Positions 1 through 5,321 of a stretch of DNA of 5,321 nt are shown one piece after another (the stretch's first letter is position 1; each line of letters begins with the position of its first letter). The notes under the pieces are model-generated. The model had not been told where the DNA came from. It did not search any database and saw only the letters and a list, made by a program, of their open reading frames with translations. Source of the DNA: Bacillota bacterium (GTDB taxonomy: Bacteria; Bacillota; Clostridia; Saccharofermentanales; Fastidiosipilaceae). A program made the position numbers and the translations under genes. Location of the stretch: the NCBI GenBank assembly GCA_023420715.1, contig JAEZVR010000164.1, positions 1-5,321 on the forward strand, read 5' to 3'.

Positions 1-918
1 TTTAGCCAAAATCGGCATCCCTGTCGTAATCCCACCTTCTGCGCCACCGCTGTGATTCGTCTGATAGCGAATCCGCTGACTCGAATCCTGTTGCAAAATC
101 GGCACATCATTATTTTCTGAGCCTAAACGATTCGCCACATCAAATCCGGCGCCGAATGAAACACCTTTAACCGCCGGCACAGCAAAAAACAAACTCGCCA
201 AATGCGGCTCTAATCCTGCAAAAATTGGATGCCCAATGCCTGCGGGGAAGCCCCAAGCAACCACCTCAACCACACCACCGACAGAATCTTGCAAGGCTTT
301 TGCCGACAAAATCGCTTGCATCATATCTTCTGCCACCTGCGCTTGAAGGGTTGGAATCGGTTTTTGTGCGATCGATTTAGACCATTCCGCTTGTGCAAAA
401 TCCGCCTCTCCAAAAGATTCGAAGGACGTATCTAAAACAGATCCGATTTGTAAAACATGTGCCACAATATGACAACCCAGCTTTTGGAGCACTTGCATCG
501 CCACACTGCCGGCAAAGGTGAGCGGACACGTCAATCGACCCGAAAAATGACCACCGCCGCGCGGATCGTTCGCACCATTGTAGCGCATCAACCCGACCAA
601 ATCCGCATGTCCTGGACGAATCACGTAAGGCTGATCATAATCGCCCGAACGGGCATCCGTATTTTTAAACATTGCGGCAAGCGGCGCACCCGTTGTTTTT
701 CCTCGATAAAGACCACTCAAAATCTCTGGTACATCCGCTTCCAGACGTGCGGTTTTCCACGGTTCACCACCTGGTGCACGGCGGCGCAATTGATTTTCAA
801 TCCTTGCCATGTCGATTTCAAAACCAGCTGGCAATCCATCGATCACCACCCCAACTGCAGGACCGTGAGACGCCCCAAATAAACTCACCTTAAGCTGTCT
901 GCCCCATACCGAACTCAT
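1..918 (-). CDS. aroC: chorismate synthase, C-terminus cut by window edge
   Basis: Chorismate synthase converts 5-enolpyruvylshikimate-3-phosphate (EPSP) to chorismate with loss of phosphate, using reduced FMN in the cytoplasm; it is the last shikimate-pathway step. The minus strand is open from an ATG at 918 to position 1 with no stop, giving 306 residues. Family landmarks seen in order: GASHGPAVG at residues 15-23 with conserved His18, DGLPAG at 27-32, RRRAPGG at 45-51, RPGHAD at 101-106 with the second conserved His104, GGGHFSGR at 121-128, GFDV at 258-261 and NHSGGAEGGITTG at 288-300. Compared with E. coli AroC (about 360 residues), roughly 50-75 residues, including the C-terminal RxDP region, lie beyond the left edge. 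The start is supported by GAGGAG about 5 nt upstream. Last visible gene of the aroB-aroA-aroC operon, 17 nt after the aroA stop. One oddity is Ala16, where the family usually has an acidic or Ser residue. The identity is secure. Confidence 0.96.
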   Translation of the reverse strand, partial: MSSVWGRQLKVSLFGASHGPAVGVVIDGLPAGFEIDMARIENQLRRRAPGGEPWKTARLEADVPEILSGLYRGKTTGAPLAAMFKNTDARSGDYDQPYVIRPGHADLVGLMRYNGANDPRGGGHFSGRLTCPLTFAGSVAMQVLQKLGCHIVAHVLQIGSVLDTSFESFGEADFAQAEWSKSIAQKPIPTLQAQVAEDMMQAILSAKALQDSVGGVVEVVAWGFPAGIGHPIFAGLEPHLASLFFAVPAVKGVSFGAGFDVANRLGSENNDVPILQQDSSQRIRYQTNHSGGAEGGITTGMPILAK

Positions 919-923
919 CTTGA

Positions 924-930
924 TCTCCTC
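924..930 (-). promoter_or_regulatory. ribosome binding site of aroC
   Basis: The minus strand reads GAGGAGA, ending 5 nt before the aroC ATG at 918. It lies wholly inside the 17-nt gap after the aroA TAG (936-938). It fixes the aroC start and shows that aroC can initiate on its own within the operon message. Confidence 0.85.
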
Positions 931-935
931 TTCGT

Positions 936-2243
936 CTAATCCGACCATCGGCCGCCCAACAAGGCATAATCTCGCCAAAAATTCGGATAAGATTTGCCCA
1001 CCGCCCAAGGTTGATCGATCCGCCACGTACACGTTCCAATATCTTGACTGAGTAATGCATGTGCCACCACCTGCGTCATAACCATCCGATGATCGCCATG
1101 GGTTGTGGGCGGATCCCCAGCAGGCGCTCGCCATGACGACTGTCCCACAATACTCATGCGCTGTGTGGTCTCATGATATTCATAATGAATACCTAAATAT
1201 CTCAAAAGCGCTTGAATGGCTTCTAACCGATCACATTCTTTCGTCCGCAGACGCGCACAATCATCTAAGTGCCATAAGCCTGGCGTCTTGGCCAAAGCCA
1301 ATGCAAAAACAGGTGCGAGATCTGGACAGTCCCGCAGGGAAAAAGCGCTTCCTGACACACCGCGCCGCAGCACTGCCAACCACATGGGTAAAACAGCATC
1401 CGCTTGTGCGCTCAAGCTGCAAGCACCCACAAATTCGATGGTTGCCCCAAACTGTTTGGCCACAAGCCAAAAAGCGGCACTGGATGCATCTGGTCGAATG
1501 GTATACGCCTGTTTCGGCCAGCGATAAAACTGTTTGGGAATAATATAGGTGCCATATGGGCCACTCGCCGCATCAAACTGCGTCTCCACCCCAAAATCCG
1601 CCATAACCGACCGCGTCAATTCGATATAAGATCTAGAGACTGGCGCCGAGGTTAACGTCACATAAACCGTCTGATGCAAAAGCGGCGCGGCCATCAACAA
1701 GCCGCTAATCGGTTGAGATCCCTCTAACCCGGAGATGGCAAGGTGTGGCTGACGCCATTTGCCCTGTGTCTGAAGTGGCAAATAGGCCTGTGGCTGAAGC
1801 GCCCTCAAGCCACAATTTTCCGTTTGAAAAGCTTCGTTTAATGCTGCAATCGGGCGAAAAGGCAGTTTGCCTTTTCCTTCAAACAGCGTCGGAATGCCCA
1901 TCGCCAAAGCCAAAGGGATCAAAAAGCGCAAGGTTGAACCCGATTCACCACATTGCACCACGCAAGGGGCTGACGCAAAATCAACGTCTTGATGATGCGC
2001 CAACCAAAAGCTGAGTGCCTGCAGGGCTTTTGTGGTATAGCGCACATCATCGCCATCGGAAAGGGCATGTGGCGCGATGGCGCCAAAAAGCGGATCCCGA
2101 AAACAGCCATTTTGCCACTGAGTCAGAGCCGAACAAATCGCGGCCCGATGTGACAGACTTTTAGATGGCGGCAGATCAATTTTTCCACCCAGTTTTGACG
2201 GGTACAAAATGATAGCCGATTGTGGCCCAAGTCCTTTAGTCAT
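936..2243 (-). CDS. aroA: 3-phosphoshikimate 1-carboxyvinyltransferase (EPSP synthase)
   Basis: EPSP synthase transfers the enolpyruvyl group of phosphoenolpyruvate to shikimate-3-phosphate, the sixth shikimate-pathway step, in the cytoplasm. The 435 residues match the family's usual 420-450 and the protein looks complete. Landmarks: PPSKSLSHR at 25-33 (substrate-binding Lys28, Ser29, Arg33), GESGSTLRF at 99-107 (PEP/glyphosate loop), GSQPISGLLMAAP at 175-187, PDASSAAFWL at 251-260, CPDLAP at 306-311 with the catalytic Asp308, RTKECDRLEAI at 333-343 with catalytic Glu336, GDHRMVM at 383-389 and GKSYPNFW at 416-423 with Lys417. All the expected catalytic and binding residues are present. The ATG at 2243 overlaps the end of aroB by 8 nt (ATGACTAA), so translation is probably coupled. 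aroC follows after 17 nt. The loop keeps the glycine equivalent to E. coli Gly96 but has Phe107 where E. coli has Pro101, so glyphosate response cannot be assumed from E. coli. Confidence 0.97.
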   Translation of the reverse strand: MTKGLGPQSAIILYPSKLGGKIDLPPSKSLSHRAAICSALTQWQNGCFRDPLFGAIAPHALSDGDDVRYTTKALQALSFWLAHHQDVDFASAPCVVQCGESGSTLRFLIPLALAMGIPTLFEGKGKLPFRPIAALNEAFQTENCGLRALQPQAYLPLQTQGKWRQPHLAISGLEGSQPISGLLMAAPLLHQTVYVTLTSAPVSRSYIELTRSVMADFGVETQFDAASGPYGTYIIPKQFYRWPKQAYTIRPDASSAAFWLVAKQFGATIEFVGACSLSAQADAVLPMWLAVLRRGVSGSAFSLRDCPDLAPVFALALAKTPGLWHLDDCARLRTKECDRLEAIQALLRYLGIHYEYHETTQRMSIVGQSSWRAPAGDPPTTHGDHRMVMTQVVAHALLSQDIGTCTWRIDQPWAVGKSYPNFWRDYALLGGRWSD

Positions 2244-3309
2244 TCACACCTGCTTGAACCCACGTTTCTTTGACAACATCCATTAACTGCTGCGGATCCA
2301 TCGGATAAATCATCGGCTTGCCCACGTCTTCCAGCAAAATAACTGGCAAGTGCCGCCCAAGCCATTTCTTGTCACTCTTCAGCGCTTCCAGAATAAACTC
2401 TAGCTCAACAGCTGCTGCCGTTGGTAAGTCGTGATCCTCCAATTGCGCTTTTAAAGTTTGTGTCACAGAAGAAGGCGTAATACCCAAGGCTTCGCCAATT
2501 CGACAAGCCGCCATCATGCCGCAAGCCACAGCCGCACCATGAGTATAAAGTGCATATTCTGTAGCCGTTTCAATCGCATGTCCCAAAGTGTGTCCAAAGT
2601 TTAGAATACGCCGCTGATCTTGATCCAATTCATCTGCAGAAACCACCTGTGCTTTTAAACCCACGCACCGTGCAATTAATCGCGCATGATCGAAATCTGC
2701 CTTTTTGAGCTGATCAAGCAAATCCGGCGCCATAATCATGCCATATTTAATCATTTCTGCTAAACCTTCCTGATAGCGGATCGGTTTAAGTGTCGCTAAA
2801 ACATCCGGATCAATCACAACCCCTTTCGGCTGATAAAAGGCCCCGACCATATTTTTGCCAAAAGGCAAATTGATCGCCGTTTTTCCACCGACAGATGCGT
2901 CCACCTGAGCCAATAAAGTTGTCGGGATTTGAACATAAGGCATACCCCGCATATAGGTTGCCGCCACAAAACCCACCAAATCACCAATGACACCGCCGCC
3001 GAGACTGATGATTAAATCCTGACGCGTCAATTGCATTTGGTGGAGCAAGCGATAAAGCCGTTCCACACTGTGGAGCGATTTATGGATTTCACCTTCTGGA
3101 CTCATATAGGAATAAGTTTGTAAATCACAAGATTTCAGCGAGTCGATCACCCGCTTGACATATAACGGACCGACCTTGTCATCGGTGACCACCATTACCT
3201 TTTCTCCGGCAAAAAGCGGACGAATCAAGGCGCCCACTTCATCTAATAAACCGCTGCCAATCTGAACATTGTACGAGCGTTGTCCTAAATCCACTTGTAT
3301 GCTATTCAT
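2236..3309 (-). CDS. aroB: 3-dehydroquinate synthase
   Basis: 3-dehydroquinate synthase cyclises DAHP to 3-dehydroquinate, the second shikimate-pathway step. It is cytoplasmic and needs NAD and a divalent metal, usually zinc or cobalt. Its 357 residues are the usual length. The N-terminal Rossmann-like half carries GGGVIGDLVGFVAATYMRG at 104-122 (NAD-binding glycine-rich turn), then PTTLLAQVDASVGGKTAIN at 129-147 and GKNMVGAF at 151-158, the substrate-contacting Lys143 and Asn153. The C-terminal helical half holds EGLAEMIKYG at 181-190 with metal ligand Glu185, NFGHTLGHAIE at 237-247 with ligand His240, and THGAAVACGM at 256-265 with ligand His257. All three metal ligands are intact. The start is set by a strong AGGAGG 5 nt upstream of the ATG. 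First gene of the aroB-aroA-aroC operon, divergent from the transglutaminase-like gene at 3506. Confidence 0.97.
   Translation of the reverse strand: MNSIQVDLGQRSYNVQIGSGLLDEVGALIRPLFAGEKVMVVTDDKVGPLYVKRVIDSLKSCDLQTYSYMSPEGEIHKSLHSVERLYRLLHQMQLTRQDLIISLGGGVIGDLVGFVAATYMRGMPYVQIPTTLLAQVDASVGGKTAINLPFGKNMVGAFYQPKGVVIDPDVLATLKPIRYQEGLAEMIKYGMIMAPDLLDQLKKADFDHARLIARCVGLKAQVVSADELDQDQRRILNFGHTLGHAIETATEYALYTHGAAVACGMMAACRIGEALGITPSSVTQTLKAQLEDHDLPTAAAVELEFILEALKSDKKWLGRHLPVILLEDVGKPMIYPMDPQQLMDVVKETWVQAGVND
2245..2251 (-). promoter_or_regulatory. weak ribosome binding site of aroA inside the aroB end
   Basis: The minus strand reads AGGTGTG just before the aroA ATG at 2243. It lies within the last codons of aroB. 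The AGG core sits about 5 nt from the start, but the match is poorer than the sites of aroB and aroC. With the 8-nt gene overlap, this suggests aroA relies on ribosomes finishing aroB. Confidence 0.5.
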
Positions 3310-3314
3310 GGTGT

Positions 3315-3320
3315 CCTCCT
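3315..3320 (-). promoter_or_regulatory. ribosome binding site of aroB
   Basis: The minus strand reads AGGAGG, a full Shine-Dalgarno match, 5 nt before the aroB ATG at 3309. It is the strongest translation signal in the window and decides the aroB start. Confidence 0.9.
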
Positions 3321-3326
3321 GGCGTT

Positions 3327-3335
3327 ATTTTATCA
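3327..3335 (-). promoter_or_regulatory. possible extended -10 promoter close to aroB
   Basis: The minus strand reads TGATAAAAT, an extended -10 (TG-N-TAAAAT). The best -35-like hexamer upstream is CTGACA at 3353-3358, but the 20-nt spacing is too long for a good sigma-A promoter. A start here would leave a leader of only about 10-15 nt, beginning almost at the AGGAGG site. It is an alternative to the minus-strand candidate at 3450-3479. Confidence 0.3.
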
Positions 3336-3368
3336 CGCGGACACACAGGCTTTGTCAGACCATCAACC

Positions 3369-3388
3369 CTGAGCGTATCTCATCTCAG
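3369..3388. repeat. small inverted repeat in the aroB upstream region
   Basis: CTGAG at 3369-3373 and CTCAG at 3384-3388 are perfect 5-bp inverted arms around a 10-nt centre. An alternative pairing, TGAG with CTCA, closes a 5-nt loop at 3370-3382. If aroB is transcribed from the upstream candidate promoter, this could form a weak hairpin in the leader. The arms are short and there is no U-tract, so it is not a terminator and may be chance. Confidence 0.25.
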
Positions 3389-3408
3389 CATTTTGGCGAT
3401 TTTGCCTA

Positions 3409-3437
3409 TTGCCCACGTCCTGTAGAACCTCTAAAAT
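3409..3437 (+). promoter_or_regulatory. candidate sigma-A promoter of the transglutaminase-like gene
   Basis: TTGCCC at 3409-3414 and TAAAAT at 3432-3437 are separated by the optimal 17 nt. Transcription would start near 3444, giving a leader of about 60 nt that contains the inverted repeat at 3472-3489 and the ribosome binding site. It is a consensus match in AT-rich DNA and is unproven. Confidence 0.5.
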
Positions 3438-3449
3438 TTAGATATTAAT

Positions 3450-3479
3450 TTTATATAAATCTGAATACACTCGATGCAA
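3450..3479 (-). promoter_or_regulatory. candidate sigma-A promoter of the aroBAC operon
   Basis: On the minus strand TTGCAT (3474-3479) is followed after 18 nt by TATAAA (3450-3455). The start would fall near 3443, leaving a leader of about 130 nt before aroB. The -35 lies inside the inverted repeat at 3472-3489. The start point nearly coincides with that of the plus-strand candidate promoter, so the two would compete for polymerase. The competing possibility is the extended -10 nearer aroB. Confidence 0.4.
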
Positions 3480-3489
3480 CCATGCATCG
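3472..3489. repeat. perfect 7-bp inverted repeat, possible operator or 5'-leader hairpin
   Basis: CGATGCA (3472-3478) and TGCATCG (3483-3489) are perfect inverted arms around the 4-nt centre ACCA; a flanking T-G wobble could add one more pair in RNA. It ends 4 nt before the Shine-Dalgarno site of the gene at 3506 and covers the -35 of the minus-strand candidate promoter. It could be a repressor site or a stabilising hairpin in the plus-strand leader. No T-tract follows it, so it is not an intrinsic terminator. Confidence 0.45.
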
Positions 3490-3493
3490 GCAA

Positions 3494-3500
3494 AAGGAGA
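3494..3500 (+). promoter_or_regulatory. ribosome binding site of the transglutaminase-like gene
   Basis: AAGGAGA ends 5 nt before the ATG at 3506. It favours this start over an in-frame ATG at 3482, eight codons upstream, which lies in the inverted repeat and has no Shine-Dalgarno site before it. Confidence 0.85.
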
Positions 3501-3505
3501 AAGGC

Positions 3506-3601
3506 ATGTTGAATACAGTTTCGAGACGACGCGTGCAGGCTTTTATGCTTGTGCTCCTCTTATCGATTTTCAGTTTTTATTCACCCCAATGGGTTCAGGC
3601 G
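3506..3601 (+). other. Sec signal peptide coding segment
   Basis: Residues 1-32 have a basic start (RRR at 7-9), a strongly hydrophobic core (FMLVLLLSIFSF, 13-24) and a small-residue cleavage pattern VQA followed by TE. Signal peptidase I probably cuts after Ala32. No lipobox cysteine is present, so the product is exported but not a lipoprotein. Confidence 0.85.
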
Positions 3602-5321
3602 ACAGAAACCCCTGTTCCCAATACCCACACACCAGGACCTGGAGAATATTTTTTTCAGCAATTGGCCTCACATGAGCAATCTGTCTATCTACAGTTAAGC
3701 CAACAAGCGGATCAATTAACCGATCCAGAAAACCCAGAAGTCGTCGAAGTAAACCTGCCTGAAGGTCAAAGTCTCCATTCTCGGATTCTCTTTTCTTTTT
3801 TCCGAGACCATCCAGAATATTTCTGGATTAATGCCGCAGACCTCGCTTGGCAGGAATCTCGCCGGGAAAATGGGCAGGTCTATTATCAGCTCACCCGAAA
3901 AGTGCGCACCGAGCCCTATTTCTATTCTGGTTTTACAAAAGAGAATTTACCCAAAATTCGTGCTGATTTTAAAGCGAAGCTCGACGAGATTGTCGCAAAA
4001 GCCCCAGAAGGATTCGAAGCCAAACTGCTGTATATCAACAATTGGCTCGCCCTCAATAATGTCTATAACAGACAAGGACTTGGTGCAAACAATTATTCGC
4101 GTTCTGCTGCTTCCGCCCTCTTGTCAAATAACGATCCAGACCTCGGTCCAGTCTGCTATGGTTATGCCACCGGTATGAAAGTCCTTTTGGATGCCTTAGG
4201 TATTGAAAATGCCTATATCGAAGGTTGGGCTTTTAATGATAAAAATCTCCCGAATGGCGAACAGCACGCTTGGAATTTAGTGCACTATCAAAACCAATGG
4301 TACGCCATCGACCCCACCTGGGATGATCCACCGGTACAAGGACGTCCAGCCCGTCAAGTTTATTTTTTGGTAGGTGCCAATACAGAAACCGAACCTAATC
4401 TGCCCGGCAAAACACGCTTTGCGCAAAATCACGAAGCCAATGCCAACCGTTCGGCGGCCCTGCGTTCTCAAGGTTTACAATTTCCATCACTCAGTCCAGA
4501 AGGCATTCAATTGACCCAGAATTTAATCGAAGTCTATGCCGAAGACGGCGAATTGGCTTTCACCGCAGATGATGTTCACACGGCCCTAAACCGCATCAAA
4601 ACAGAGGGCTTAAGCCATACCACAATTAAACTGTTCAAGGATGTCACCCTAGATCAAACCCTCGATTTATCTCCCGAAGTGGGGCAACTCAAAATCGACT
4701 TAAATGGGCACACCATCAAAGGAACAACGTCGCCGATCTTCCGCATTTCAAATGGCGCGACGCTGATTTTAGACAACACTGTACAGCCAACCGCCACGGT
4801 AGAAGGACCAGGTCCACTTGTGGACAATCAGGGACAGCTCTTATTCGGATCAGATCTGCGCCTCTCCTCTACATCTACAAGTGCCGCTTTAACAAATCCA
4901 CAAAATATTCAAGGCTACGGCAAAAGCTATGTCGTCGCAACCACTCAAAATCGACGCTATACCGCCTATCCTGTTCTGGAGCCATTCTTCCATGACGGAT
5001 CGAATCAAAAAATAGACGCTAAAACAATATACGAAGCACAGCAAGGTGACGGTACAGGTCATCTGCAAAACATTGTGCGTCAAGCTACAGATCGGCTAAC
5101 CGTTCAGTTCCAGCTCAATGCACAAACCAAGCCAAATATTCCGCCTGCCAATTGGAAAGAACACGTGCGCTGGCAATTGCGCGAAACCCCGTCTGGCAAT
5201 GTAGCTCCAGATGCACCGACAACCGCATTGCAAAATGGCAACTACGTCTATCACACCACACTCTATGGATATGATGTCACCTATACCATTGAAGTACAGG
5301 GTTTGCCGGAAACCAAAATGG
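3506..5321 (+). CDS. secreted transglutaminase-like protein with beta-helix-like region, C-terminus cut
   Basis: The frame is open from the ATG at 3506 to the right edge, giving at least 605 residues. After the signal peptide (1-32), residues 44-190 form a helical N-terminal part with HPEYFWI at 102-108, a pattern I associate with this extracellular family. The transglutaminase-like core follows: PVCYGYATGMKVLLDALGI at 215-233 with nucleophile Cys217, QHAWNLV at 253-259 with His254, and WYAIDPTWDDP at 265-275 with Asp269, so the Cys/His/Asp triad is complete. Cys217 is the only cysteine in the visible protein. Residues 340-460 hold beta-rich stretches (IDLNGHTIKG, NGATLILDN, NQGQLLFGSDLRL) resembling rungs of a right-handed beta-helix. 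Residues 530-605 look like a beta-sandwich. It probably acts outside the membrane, either as a protein crosslinker or as a cysteine protease or amidase on proteins or cell-wall peptides; the substrate cannot be read from sequence. A surface-attachment signal could lie beyond the window. Confidence 0.88.
   Translation, partial: MLNTVSRRRVQAFMLVLLLSIFSFYSPQWVQATETPVPNTHTPGPGEYFFQQLASHEQSVYLQLSQQADQLTDPENPEVVEVNLPEGQSLHSRILFSFFRDHPEYFWINAADLAWQESRRENGQVYYQLTRKVRTEPYFYSGFTKENLPKIRADFKAKLDEIVAKAPEGFEAKLLYINNWLALNNVYNRQGLGANNYSRSAASALLSNNDPDLGPVCYGYATGMKVLLDALGIENAYIEGWAFNDKNLPNGEQHAWNLVHYQNQWYAIDPTWDDPPVQGRPARQVYFLVGANTETEPNLPGKTRFAQNHEANANRSAALRSQGLQFPSLSPEGIQLTQNLIEVYAEDGELAFTADDVHTALNRIKTEGLSHTTIKLFKDVTLDQTLDLSPEVGQLKIDLNGHTIKGTTSPIFRISNGATLILDNTVQPTATVEGPGPLVDNQGQLLFGSDLRLSSTSTSAALTNPQNIQGYGKSYVVATTQNRRYTAYPVLEPFFHDGSNQKIDAKTIYEAQQGDGTGHLQNIVRQATDRLTVQFQLNAQTKPNIPPANWKEHVRWQLRETPSGNVAPDAPTTALQNGNYVYHTTLYGYDVTYTIEVQGLPETKM

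Noticed and set aside
457..882. A 141-codon plus-strand open frame opposite aroC, and a 73-codon frame at 672-893
   Set aside because: Both lie entirely antisense to a well-conserved chorismate synthase, have no ribosome binding site I can see, and have Arg/His/Thr-rich compositions typical of shadow frames.
1103..1655. Several overlapping open frames inside aroA on both strands
   Set aside because: The aroA frame carries all EPSP synthase motifs through this stretch; the others are out-of-frame shadows with no recognisable domains.
3310..3443. Amino-acid attenuator or T-box in the aroB leader
   Set aside because: The leader has only two tiny ATG frames (ATG-CTG-AGA-TGA and ATG-GTC-TGA), no run of Phe, Tyr or Trp codons, no T-box sequence, and no stem followed by a U-tract.
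3482..3505. Upstream in-frame ATG at 3482 as the start of the transglutaminase-like protein
   Set aside because: It lies in the inverted repeat with no Shine-Dalgarno site upstream, while AAGGAGA is ideally placed for the ATG at 3506, which gives a standard signal peptide.
3521..3541. Twin-arginine (Tat) export motif SRRRVQ
   Set aside because: The motif is a poor match (Val and Gln where Phe and Leu are expected) and the hydrophobic core is very strong, which fits Sec export better.
3831..4178. A 115-codon plus-strand frame overlapping the transglutaminase-like gene
   Set aside because: It is a second frame of the same strand over the region that encodes the N-terminal part and the catalytic Cys217 in the main frame; no start signal and low-complexity composition.
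1..5321. Defence, toxin or mobile-element system
   Set aside because: No transposase, integrase, nuclease, toxin pair, direct-repeat array or tRNA-like sequence was seen; all coding space is taken by three biosynthetic genes and one exported enzyme.

Overview
The window looks like ordinary bacterial chromosome, most likely from a member of the Bacillota (Firmicutes). The grounds are strong purine-rich Shine-Dalgarno sites (AGGAGG, GAGGAG, AAGGAGA), sigma-A-like promoter matches, separate monofunctional AroB, AroA and AroC enzymes, an AroA loop of the GESGSTLRF type that I associate with Clostridia-like bacteria, and a secreted transglutaminase-like protein with an added beta-helix-like region. 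I cannot name a genus, and the phylum call is an inference.

Positions 1-3309, minus strand: a tight shikimate-pathway operon read right to left, aroB - aroA - aroC. aroB (2236-3309) makes 3-dehydroquinate. aroA (936-2243) makes EPSP and overlaps the aroB end by 8 nt. aroC (918 down to the window edge, C-terminus cut off) makes chorismate and starts 17 nt after the aroA stop. These are step 2 and the last two steps (6 and 7) of chorismate synthesis. The remaining steps (aroD, aroE, aroK and the DAHP synthase) are not in the window.

Positions 3310-3505: a divergent intergenic region of about 196 bp. It carries the aroB ribosome binding site, promoter-like sequences on both strands, and a perfect 7-bp inverted repeat with a 4-nt loop. 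The repeat overlaps the -35 of the best minus-strand promoter candidate and sits just upstream of the ribosome binding site of the plus-strand gene.

Positions 3506-5321, plus strand: the first 605 residues of a secreted multidomain protein. It has a Sec-type signal peptide, an N-terminal helical region, a transglutaminase-like cysteine-protease fold with an intact Cys/His/Asp triad, a stretch resembling a right-handed beta-helix, and then a probable beta-sandwich region. It runs off the right edge. It shows no obvious functional link to the aro operon and seems to be a neighbour only.

I found no RNA genes, insertion sequences, CRISPR arrays, phage genes or factor-independent terminators. No clearly new system is visible. 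The points most worth a second look are the compact divergent control region and the domain makeup of the transglutaminase-like protein.
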